NCBI GenBank assembly: GCA_002633005.1
Contig: NMRA01000088.1
Coordinates: 667,318 to 731,317 of the forward strand
Direction: 5' to 3'
DNA from: Phoronis australis
Taxonomy: Eukaryota; Phoronida; Phoronidae
Length of the DNA: 64,000 nucleotides
Every line of letters starts with the position of its first letter. Position 1 is the stretch's first letter. Positions 1 through 12,200 of this stretch are shown in pieces. The translations under genes were made by a program, and so were the position numbers. The notes below the pieces were generated by a model. That model saw nothing but the letters and a program-made list of their open reading frames with translations. It had not been told where the DNA came from and made no database searches.

Positions 1-60
1 GGGCAAAACAAGAGCAATATGGCGGGTTTTGCCCCCTTTCCGGTGACGTCACAGTGACTA
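1..60. promoter_or_regulatory. CRE-like octamer beside a short hairpin
   Basis: TGACGTCA at 44-51 is a perfect CREB/ATF-type palindrome. Just before it GGGCAAAAC (1-9) pairs with GTTTTGCCC (26-34). It lies in what should be an intron of the transporter, so regulatory use is only a possibility. Confidence 0.2.
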
Positions 61-109
61 GCGAGAAACTCGCAAGTGAGCTATTGCAGGGAACCGACAG
101 ATTACTAAC

Positions 110-241
110 CTGAGTTACAAACGGTAGTCCCAGAAGGAACATGATCGCTGAGACGACACCGCATGTAAGCAACTTTTTGTCGCGCAGATAAGTCGGAAAT
201 TGGTCAATTAAACCGCTTATTACCGTCTCCAACATTCCAAA
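110..241 (-). CDS. SLC6 exon: loop before TM9 and TM9
   Basis: 44 codons between tttgtag|TTT and CAG|gtta. It reads [20 protein letters not shown], then DKKLLTCGV and the hydrophobic TM9 [16 protein letters not shown]. Family members have the same ETV-TG--DEFP---R motif at this place. This is the last exon inside the window. About a quarter of the protein (TM10-TM12 and the C-terminal tail) should lie to the left of base 1. Confidence 0.92.
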
Positions 242-3200
242 CTACAACAAACCATAATAATAGATTTGTGATTAAACGCCAGACAAGTCATACACAAATC
301 TGATGTATTTAAAGCCATATTGAGCACAGTTTCAGTATTATGACTATTCCCATGGTACACTATCCAATGGTCAGTGCTCAATAGTGTGATATTATTTTGC
401 AACACGTTACAAAAATCGACTCCTAAAATTAGGCAAGTTAGTTACTGTAGTCGGAATTTCCGGAAATCTATAGGTTTTAGTTCTGGTTTAACAAACTGTT
501 TCATTGTTATTTTATTTTACCTTGGCGTCTGTCATTCTTGACCCACCGAAAAAGCGCTCAATATATCTTCAAAGTAAATGGTGCTTGAAGAACGTTTATT
601 ATAAGAACGTTAATGAAACCAATTACAACAACCAATAATCAAAATAGTAGTAATAATAATAATGATAAAGGTAACAATGATGACAATGACGACGGCGATG
701 ATGATGATGATGAAGCATTATTCAAAATGTTTCTCTGCCTCTGAAAACAGAATTCCACTCGTTCGCCAGATATTTTTACAGTTTTTCGTAAAAATTTTGA
801 ATTTCTGATGATGTCAAAGCATTTTTCTTTTACTTTCAAATTTCAAAGAAAGACGATCTGTCAACTGCTCGTCACTTCGTTGATTTTTCTCCCACAAGAC
901 AAAGCACGTCTCCTTATTTGGTATGGCAAGACATAGACGTAGCACATTTCCCTTATGTGGAAATGTGACCTTTGACATTTGATGTAAATAAAATAATGGC
1001 GACTTCAAGCAGCAGTCAGATTAAGAGACAATTGATGATGTTTAAAATTATTTACAAAGGTATCGTAATATTCAAAAATATATTCTAAAATGCGCTTGGA
1101 ATTCACTGTGGGAAATCACTTGCTTCACTGGCTTGCCTCATACTGTGCTGTCGACGTCAAATTCGGACTGCGATCACACAATCTTCCCTTATACCCTAAT
1201 CTTGTCAGCCAGTTTTTTGTCAGTGAGAGGAAGATTAGAAACTCTGTGGTGACTACAGAGTTTTTCCTTCGCGCCTATTTCAAAATTGTGAATTTTGTGA
1301 TTTTTCGTGGAAATTCCCTCACAGGGGAAAGAGGATAACTCTGTAGTAGACGTTGCGAAATGGTACTTTAGTCAGAAATTGTTTAAAAGATATTTTGACG
1401 AGATTTCGCGTTCCATGCCTCTTTAAAGCTGCTTTGAACCGCCTTCTACCAAAAACTTTTGATTCAAGCCATATATCGCTGTATAATACAACTGGTCTCC
1501 GCTTGTTCCTAAATAAGATTTCTGGGAAGAGAATTGACGCTTCGTTATTGCTTGAGGACACGGTATTGAGCCTGGTCTCCAGTAACAACTGACTCCTAAG
1601 ACCGGAAATATGTGTCTAATTAGACATAAATTATATGTGGCTAAATGGTCTAAATCAAAAGTTATTGTTTTAACATACCAGCTTTGGTATGTAGGAAGTT
1701 ATTGACAAGTCCGTGTAGTTAGTTAAATGTCTACAAACCTATAGAAAGCAACTCTTTAAAAGTATCTATTTTCTGAAAGTAGGTCGCCTGCAGAATTTAA
1801 TATTTGCCATTAATCGGGTCACGTGACCTTATCTTTTTAGTAAAACTGAGCAAAAAATAAAGATACATTCATAGCAAAACAACAATGACCAAATTTCATT
1901 TCAAAAATGTCCAAAATGAAGTCATAAAAATGTTGTTACAGTTATCAATTCGTTTTCGTTCCATGAAACTTTTGATTTTTTCATAAAAATCGTAAAGAAA
2001 ATCTGTTTTTGATAGCCGGCACGCAAAATTGTAATATTTTAACATTCCCAACAGCGTTTGGAGAACAGTGCTATAAGCATACTGTATTATGTGAAACTTC
2101 CATTCAAATCTGATAAGTCACTTCATACTGGGTGTAAGCAAGATAAGCATATACATGTGCCTGTGGTTCTAGATCCTAAATCCTGCGTTTGTACCTACCT
2201 GACTGTCTAAACCTATTGTGAGCAACATTCCAAAGAAACACACGGCCCACAGCGGAGAGATTGGTAACTTGGTCAGGGCTTCTGGATAGGCAACAAACGC
2301 CAATCCGGGACCTTTAACGGATGAGTGTTTACAAGTCATTAAAGATTTAAACACACTTTGTGGAATAAAACTGTCGACTAGATTAATGGTGGATATCCAG
2401 GTTTGTGAATGAAGCTATCCAACGACATATTCCACACAAAACTGTACTTTGTATAATCTACTTGCGGAGTAGTATCTGAATACTTGCAAATGTGATCATT
2501 TTGAACTGAAAAAATTATCTTGAAAAACACACTGTTAGCTACGGAAGAAGTGCGCATGCGCAAATTCACTATTCCGTGCAGAATTCTTAATATTAGCCAG
2601 ATGCGAATCCGCTCAGGAGTACAGCGAAGATAAAACCATACCTTGTGTAATGACGTCCTTGACAGATGTCTTGCTTTCTTTCGCCATAAAACCAATCACA
2701 GAAAAGATGACAAACCCGCCGTAAAAACTAGTCAAGCAGTTAATGACGGGTACCATCATTGCGTCCCTGAAAAATAATAGAATACTAAACAAAAGCTGAA
2801 TTGAATTGGTAAAATGCGAATAGTCTTCGAACCACCGTGCATCAACACTCAGGAAAGGAACAATAACATAGTAACAATTAACATGTAATAAAAATATGAT
2901 ATGGCATTAGATTCCTTAACTGATTCTGGCTAATTAGGTGAAATGTCTTGAGTTTAGTCTCGGTCGGGGACTCAAAAACTTAGAGATCTGGATCAGCAAT
3001 ATAAAATTTCGAGCAACAACTCATTCGCCAAAAGCCTCTGTTCACGTTTTCTAACTAAATTAGAAATGGGAGGAGTTATTGAAACGTCTTCCATTTGTCA
3101 ATCGACTTGGCCAGGTGTTTTGTGGTCTTTGTCAATTCACAGAGGCAACTCCTCTTGATTCGCAAAACGGGCTTGTCTCTTTAAAAGCCACATAATATTT

Positions 3201-6200
3201 TCAACAGACGCTGAACGCCCGTTCTCGGTAGTTGGTATCAAAGACTTCCAGAATCATTGTAGGCTTAAGGTTTCTCGGTACCCCTAAGCTAGAAAAGTCG
3301 GGGGCACTAGAAATTTGAGCTGTCCCAGTTCGTCAAGATTTGCCTTCCTTCAACCCCCCTCCCCCGAATGTCACGATGCTTCATCAAGCTACCCCCACAA
3401 TTTCCACTCTTCCTGTTGCCAGTAAATCCAAGCTAGTCCCCCAAGCAAATACGACTTTCGCCCATGTTGACACGACTTTTGAGGAACCCCGGTTTCCTGC
3501 CGGTCCCCTAAGCTGTAATAATGTAGCTTAATCATAACTTGGTACTGCCTATTAAGGAGGGTGTATACACTGAATTTTGGATTTTTGACAGTTTTTGAAT
3601 TTTTATATCGTCAGAAACTTTGATTATTCATTTACATGTTCAAGACAAAATGAAATTGACTTGAAAATTGCATAGTTGTCATTTTAATCACGTTTGTGAA
3701 AACTCCTTATCCTATAGGGCTGCTCATCAGGCTTGAATGGTAGCTCACCCTGGGAATCTGGAAGCTTGCAGTGGCGTATTTAGAGGGGGGCCAAGGGGGT
3801 CACGCCCCCCCCCCCCNATACTCTGCCGTGCCCCCCCCCCCCAACTCAAAATCCTGGATCCGCCCCTGGCTTGGACCACAAATTGGTCACACAAAGCCTC
3901 TTTGTCAAAATGCACAATAAACCAGGCGGACATATTGGATTTGGGTCTGAGAAGCACTCATGTTTTAAGAAAAAAGCTCAAATGTTGCAATACACCAACT
4001 GGTTGGTTATTTCGCGATAGAAAGCACCCCCTGATGTCTTTTTACGATGTTCAGTAAAACTGAAGCGTTATGTGCACAGATTTTCAGTGAAAGTTGACCA
4101 AAAGTAGCATATGATAACTGAAAAATTTTAAACACGTTTATCTCAGTTCATTATTTCACAATAGTGGCAACACCCTTAAGTTTATTTCTTCGCTATCTTT
4201 TGATCAATTTTTACGAAATAGACAATTTTAAAGTCTACTACAAATGAACTTTATATCAGTACTAGGGATTTTATCTAAATTGATCATAACTTAAGTTATT
4301 GGAATGACAGTTAAGAAGCCTCCGTGAACAGTACCCTTGAGGCCAGCAAAGATGTTTACAAGTATAGATATACAACCGGAACTTAAGCAATTTATCCCAT
4401 CTCGTGTTGAGTGAAACATGGTAGTTTTTTACTGTTTGTAAAATAAAGAGTAAGAATCAAATTATCACATTGATGAAGTTCAGCACATAATTATACTGCA
4501 TTTTGTTACCCTAAAATCAATTTTTGTGATATTGCTTGTTCAAATATTGGTTCTTCTTTTTAACATGCATTGAGTCAGACACTTAAATCCGTGATCGACT
4601 GCGTCCGACTGTTATCGTCATTAAATTACAAAACGTACGCATGTGTTTGAGTACATGCATTGCATGGTGGGAATATTAACAGTTAGCCTTAATATTTCAA
4701 TAAAATACCTGTAGACGTTATTATGGAACTTGTTAAAACTAGCCATTGTGATTAGACCTCCCCAAGCTGGACCAAGCGAATAGAAGATCTGCAAGGCTGC
4801 CACTCCCCAAACCTGAAATGGCAACAAGAGTAGAACAATTCCTGTAATATTCTTCTCGGCAACAGGGACGTAAAATTGGTGCCAGCAAGCTACAGACTTG
4901 ATATAATCGTGTGACACGTCAGTTGACTTGTGAAATCACTTTTTTCACTTGAATTTCACGTAACCTCAGATGAAAACACCGTAAAAATTGTATCAATATC
5001 GATCTTAAAAACAATTTTGTCATTATGACCCTCATGTGCAACAGTAAATTTCGAAACAAAGGAGCTTGCAAAGACTGTTCAGGTTCTTTTAATCTTGCGT
5101 GACTGTGTGATGTTTTTCGGCCGTAAACCGTGTTCTGGTCTCGAAAACAACTTTCTTCTCAGGCATACTTACATTTTAAAAACGACATTTTGGCCTTTTA
5201 GTCACACGTCAGAGGCGAAAACGGTTGCAGTAATTTGCCTATAGGCAAATCAAACGTATCAGTATCTAGAACTTTCGGTTTGTGAGTTGAGTCATTCATG
5301 TCGTGAGGAAATTATCGAAACTGGTTAGACGCAATAACGAACAGTCAGCTCGTCCCGAGCCCAGCCATCGCATCTAAACTGAACTTGGAATAAGATAAGG
5401 CCATTTTATAACAATGAGTGGCTTGAATCAAACGTTTTTCGACAGAAAGCACTATTAAAGCAGATGACTTACCAACACTATTACGTAACACAAGTTTATG
5501 CCAAGCGGCTGGTGTGGTTTTGAAAGTTCTGAATTGAAAAATAATTGTTGAAAGTGCAGTGCACAAAACGTCTCACTCACGGAAGGGTCTGCTAACATCT
5601 TAAAATCTGGTGTAAGAAAGAACAGTATCCCATCAATAGCGCCATCTAATGTGAGACCACGAACCAGCAAAATTGTTAGAAAAACATACGGGGCTGTTGC
5701 CGTCACATAAACAACCTGAAAAAAGAAATAATTTGTCAATTGTAGAGTTCTATTGCGGTGAAACAAAAAACAAAACAGTTTCGGTTGTCTTATAAACCAC
5801 AGATAGGAAAAGCGTCGATGACTCAGAGGAATTGCCTAAATGTGACCAACGCTAAATACTATTTTGACTACGGGCACTGCCATAAATGAGAAACGTCGCC
5901 CTTACAACAGCTGAACATGAGGCAAAAGAAAACGTAATATTTGTTTCTGGTCTACGCCCTGGTTATTTGGAAACCTTACCTCACATTTTAAAGGTAAAAA
6001 TGCCCGCTCGTAAGATCTTTTTCCAAAGTATCTTAGTTTTTTAACTCAATGGCTTGGCAATGTAACAGTAATGACTTCTTTAAGACCTTAATTGATTACA
6101 AACAAGGAGATTGATGCTCTTTTGAGCCGCGGCCAACCACCCTCACCCCTCTCTCCAGCCGCGTTACTGTACCACTGGAGCTGGAAAAAAATCCCGCACC

Positions 6201-9200
6201 ACTTCAGATCACATCTCATTTTCACTGATCCAGCCGCTAAACTCGGAAAGCAATTACGTCACAATATAGCACATGGGTTGACAAACAATTTGCCAATGAA
6301 ATGACAAGCAATTGGACCGTGAACAATTGCTGACTTCCGAAATAGCTGCGCCATCTTGAAATTCACTATCCTTCCAGATGGCGATCACGTCTTTTGCTAA
6401 ACAGGCGTTCGGCGTCACCTGGAGATCCCACGTAATGCGAACGGGAGGTTTCAACCTTGTGGTATAAACAGCGTTTTAACACCTTTCCTGCTGTCGTAAT
6501 TCCAGCAAACTTCCAATGATGTGCGGTGGGATAAAATGATGTAATGGCTTACGGAAAAAGGCAGACATCTTGAAATATCCACGATGAAGGACATCATGTC
6601 CCATACATTTCTCAGTGCAAAGAAGAATTTGCGGCTCCATAGTCGGTGGTTGCGACTGACAAATCGGGAGAATTTCGATCCCAGCCGATGTCAAAAACCT
6701 AATATAAATCAATGAACTTACCTTATCAAACAATGCGAAGCGTTTACTTCTCCAGTTTTAATTAATAAAGGAGTAAATTTCTGTCCATCAAATCTGAGTC
6801 GGGATCAAGCGGAAGTCGCTTTCTCGCTCTCGGTGCTTTAGAAACCGCGAATATGAGAAGTCCGCTATTTAAAAACATTAATGCAGATTTGCAGAAAAAG
6901 CAATTCAGAAAAATTCCGTGCACAGGATCTAATCTTCGAGCTCAGACTCGACTTAGGCTGAGAGTTGAAATTTAGCCAATCAGGATGTTTCTGATAGATT
7001 CAGTCATAGCATCTACATGAATTTTAGCACAGTTACACGGGCTTATGACCGCACAACTTTACTTGAGGCTCAATTCGAAATCTTAGCAACATCGTGGCGG
7101 GCTTCAAGCAAATTTTCACGCGACATCATTGGTCAATTTTGGAGTTAAGTCTCGAGTAAAGCTTGGTGGTGACGGGCCCAGGGCACTACGGTTTAATCTT
7201 TGTACTGGTTCTAGAATTTCAGCATTATTTATTATTTAATCTTAGATTTCACTAGATGGCTTCAGCTAGGAGAGGAAATCACGAGTTTTTACACCACGAG
7301 TTTTATAATTCAGATATAAGAGTCACCGACTGTAACTTTGGAATATAACCTCAATGTATTCGAGCACATAAAACACTTATTGCGAGTACAAAGAAAACTG
7401 TGTTTGGGGATTACACCACAGGCCCTGGGTCAAGTTCAATACCGCTGGTGCCTAGCAAGAAAACCAAGATATCATGAGATTCCTTGAAATATTGCCATGT
7501 ATTCTCATTGAGAGCACGGTCGTGACTTTGGCACGATTCTTCTCGTCGCATGACAGTTATTGAACTCCACCCTAGTGTTTTGTAAGATTTCTGGTTCCGC
7601 TGATTTGCTCCCAAGTACACACAATTAACAACATGCATCAATAGGGCCGCCCAGGATTACACAATGACACTAAAACTCGCTGTATTTGCCCGCAATGCCG
7701 TAAACATCCGCCAGAAACATTTGCTACAGTTACGTCGTTTTCGTGCCATTTGTTGCTGTTGTCTGATTTTTTACAAATTTTTCTCGGTTGCATTACTCTA
7801 TTCGTCCTTCCAATGCCAGCGAAGTTATATTGCTCAGCTGTGAGCTGCAACTCCCACGTTAGAACGTTTGATATACCGGACAGATAACAGGGAATGGCGT
7901 GATGTGAAATTCGTTGCCTTCCCGACATCAATGAGAGGCACGAAAATGTGCCTGATATCCAAAACGATGTCATACGCTTTCTTATCTCCGGGTCAAAAGA
8001 GAGTTCTACCATCGTGTGATCCAGGACGGCCCTATTGCTTCACATGGCGTGATAACTTTTTTATACCTTTCCGGAGCTTTCAACACCTTTACAAAGACAA
8101 AAGAAGACTATCACCCATGCGGCGAGTAAACACAGCATCAACTCCCAACTGAGATAGCCTACTGTGTCGATACTGGGACTAAGCTGAAGAACAGTGTACC
8201 TGAAACACGATCAAAAGCACTGTGCACGTGACCTAATGTGGAATGGAAAACTGTGGAACGAGACGTCTCGTGACAGAAGACGTAAGACAGCATTTTGGTC
8301 TTACGCTGCAACTTCACAATTACCAAATAATGGTTTAACCACATACATGTAATTATTAGCACATCACTTGCTGCACAATTTTTTAAGTAACAGTTTTGGG
8401 TATCGTATTTTTTAAGTGAGTTTTGATTATTTTTTGAAATAGTTATGTGGAGCGTAAGACCAAATTTCTGTCTTCAAGTCATAAGTCATTTTCCTAAAAC
8501 ACGACTCAGACCACCTGGAATTCGAAGTTCAATCAGTCAATCTAAATAGTAAGGTAATTGTCACTTCACTCCTCTTTGCTTACTATCGAGATTATTTGAG
8601 ACATTGAATTCTAAGGTCACTCACATGCGAGTTCGCTAAAGAGCTTGTTCCATTTCAGAATAAGATTCTTAGGGGGTGGCGCGCCTGCCCCGCCTTCATC
8701 GGTTCGCGTCAAAAAACACCACCGGTATACCAATTTTAGGGTTTACGAGAACATCCTCGAATCGACAGTGGGAAAACTTTTTACTTAATAAAAGACTGTG
8801 TGTGACTGAAAAAAATTAATGTGTTGGAGTCCATTTTCCTTGAATTTGAGGAAATACAAAGGTTTTTATATAAGTACAAGTCGTGGGACTATTGCGGGGA
8901 AATTTTCTTCTCAAGCCCTCTCTGAGTTTGTTTGCGGATGTGCTTATTTGCAGAACACTCCGGCATTTCTATAAAAGTATGTGACGTTGTACAGTCATAA
9001 TTCTCGACCGTGGTCATTTCTGACAAAACAGCCTCTCTTACGTCCAATATTCTTCCGCTGGTGTCATCAGTTTTGTTCCATTAGCAATAGAGAAGAGTTC
9101 GTCGGTTGAATTTCTCGTCGAGATATTAGCTCCGTTTGCAGCATTGTTACTGACAAACGAATCATAATCCAGGAAAGTGGACCGGTTCGTAGCATTACTG

Positions 9201-12200
9201 CTTGGTTCAATACAAATTGACGTGTTCTGGCATTTCGTCCATGGCAGTTCGCTGGTGAAAGAGTTGACTAGGTAGAAGAGTACCCATGACATGATGACGT
9301 TGTAGTAGACGCAGCAGATGGCTGACACCATTGTCATGGCGTATCCCAAACCTACAAGATGGAAATCAAAGCAGTCTTGGTTTGAATAAAATTGTAAAGG
9401 AAGGACCGCCAGAGCATGCTGCAAACAAGAACGTAAAGGAAAACTTATAAGGTAAAAACCATGTTGTCCACCTTAGAAATGACTCACTAGTTGACCAATC
9501 GAGGTCGCTAAAGTCATTTATCTAAAAATTTTTTTAGTTTCGTCCTAATGTATATGAACTTTCAATTAATATCAAAGCGAAAATACATTTGCGACTATTC
9601 GTGTACTATTTGGCTTCTATGTGAGTTTAAGTGTTTTTCAGCATTTCATTTTGTACTTTATGGTAAGCAACACAAATGTAGAGATGCTGTACGTCCGAAT
9701 TTAAATGGCCACAACGGTACATACTTTACTTGTGAAGTATAGAAAAGTAGCTCTTCCGTATTTCGATGGATTTCACAGTTATTGCACTCCTGAATCGTCA
9801 CGGTTGCCTAATAAATATCTGGAAATGTCCCAACGATGAATTAAATTCTACATGTATGTGAAATAACGAATTCATTTGCATCGCGGGGTATCTTGTTGCC
9901 ATGTGTTTTGGCTTGTTCTAATAGAATGTCGTATATATCATAAGCGGATTTAGCTGCCCCCCCCCCATTGGCTGCCGCAAAAAATTTTAACAGCAAGAGC
10001 GTAGGGAAATGTTGAGTTTATTAATTAACCCCGGTAATTAAAAGTATACAGTTGAAACAAGATTTAAATGTGTGCATTTTTGTTAGGTATTGCATGTTCG
10101 TCAAGTGAATGTGGTTTGTTTGTATTTGTGAACTTCTTGAGAATGAAAAAAGACCAATTGCTCGGTTGTAGCCGCACTCTTCTTCAAGATGGCAACCTTC
10201 TGTTGCAATTGTGCATAGCTGGGTAGCGACTGAGAAATCGGCCTCGATTTGCAAAAAGCTAGTTGGTTGACAGTACTTTTGGAACACATTTGTGGAATCG
10301 ATAGGAAATTTGCTTTCGGAATCTAATGTTGGCTTTAGTCCTGCATCGGCAGGGAAGTGGTGGTTTTGGGATGAAAAGTGACGATTTCGCGAGGTTTTTT
10401 GCCCCTTCTTTCTTAGTCTAGCTTGGGTTTCATGATCAGTACGAGTGAAAGGGTAAAAAATCCAAGAGAGAATAAAGTTTCTGTCGTGGCTAATCTGTAA
10501 GGCTTGTGATGTGGAATGCCGCACTCAAAACTTGTCGTTCTTTGCATGCAGTTTTTGACATAGTGAAGAAAGGGTGGTGAGTCCATTGACGTGTGCTCTG
10601 ATAGGCAAACCCCTGTGGGAACTGTTCTGCGCCCGCATAGCACATTTACATGTATATATATTTCACAGCTATGTCATCACGTATGTACTGCAGGTGAAAT
10701 TATAACCCCTATTTATGTGAAGTGGACCAGAAAAAGTGTGACTGCTTTTCAAATTACAATACACAAGATAGATTGATGAACCTACTCCATTGACACACAT
10801 TCGGTGTATGTTGTCACAGATCTTTTCAATGCCGTTATTTGTAGCGTTCGTAAGGTGATGCCAAATAGTATACCCGACATAAACAGGTGCAACCGAGCGA
10901 CAAAAACAACTTTTTGTTGTCACTGGAAAGAAACCACAATGAATGAAATATTGTTGGCCGGGCATTGAGAGCATACCAATGTCGGTACCATCCAAGAAGA
11001 CATGTTATTCATTACTTTGACTGGAAATGAAAATAAAGGCTGGAAAGACCGATAAAAATGTCATGTATGAATTATTTGTCATGTTGTTGGTTAGGCCAAA
11101 AAAGCCTGAAATCCGACTTGTTTTGAGACCTGCAGCGCTCACACACTAAACAGCGCCTGTCCGCATCAATATCAGCACGGGTCTTGTCTTTATTTTTTTG
11201 TTTGAAAAGCTGCAAAAACGCACGTAAGCAAGTCTGGGGTAAGCAAGCTTTGAAACACCATGATTTGCCAAGCGATGTACATTCACCTGAACATGATGCA
11301 CTGGGCAGAGCTCGAAAACTCTAAAGACACTCTTAGACACTCAAATGAAGATTACCAACATGGCGGCGCAACATACCACAACACATGCCGCGATTTTTAC
11401 ACCACTACGTCCACAAACGCGCAGTTTGCTTTTCATTTTATTCTGACAACAGCACAATGTGCTTTCAAGAACGAAAACAAAGCTAAATTAAAGGCAGTCG
11501 TTTTTAGTGTCGTTTCAGGTAAAATTCCTTGGAGTTCTAATTAATTATACATGCGTCACTCTGGAAGTGAGGTTCGCCGCCCGAATTATTCCCAATCAGC
11601 TTTGATTACACGCACTTCGGACTGTGTCTGACATAGGATGCGTCATTGTGTACATGTAGGTCAGCTTGAAACAAGTTAGCCAGCTACTTGCCTTTCTCGG
11701 AGTCTTATTCAGTATGCTTGGAAGCTGCTGCGTATCAGGGACCGGTCTCCTATCTTTTTACTCGAAATGGAACTCGAAATTAGGTTTGTCATTTTCTACT
11801 CTACTTTTGGGCGAACTCAAGATAAGTGTCTATTATTCTATGCTCGAGTACACAATAACTTACGTAGATAATTTATTGCCCTTAGTTCACAGTTTGTAAA
11901 CTAAATATTAAAGCAATAAGTTCGAGTTTGAACTCGAAATTTCGAGTTTTTACTCCAGTTTGTAGCACGAAAATAAGGGTCTTCAAGGGCAAACTTGAAA
12001 TAGAAACTCCTATGCATAAACTATAATGTATTCGAGCACAGTCTGATAACCAATTACCTTAAGTTCGCACAAAAGGAGCAGAGAAATTGCCAAAAATAGT
12101 TTCGACTTCATTTCGAGTACAAAGATTAGAGACCGGGCCCAGGATGCAAACATCATAACCACAGAGACCGTGAAGATACCTGTTAAACATGTGTTGAAGA

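Noticed and set aside
3737-4057. Pro/Gly-rich frames on both strands
   Set aside because: They arise from the poly-C/G miniature element.
6721-6735. Strong donor-like gtaagt after GATAAG on the minus strand, considered as the end of the TM4 exon
   Set aside because: The upstream text has a stop and no TM4 features.
7411-7641. Frame ending [11 protein letters not shown]
   Set aside because: The peptide tail recalls 'LDPGP' starts of retroelement ORFs, but nothing else of such an element follows on this strand.
7638-8012. 124-codon minus-strand frame
   Set aside because: It is the reverse of the THAP-bearing inverted-repeat element and ends in its terminal repeat.
10021-10524. 167-codon minus-strand frame
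   Set aside because: No transmembrane, catalytic or repeat features, inside the TM2-TM3 intron, and no splice borders matching the transporter.
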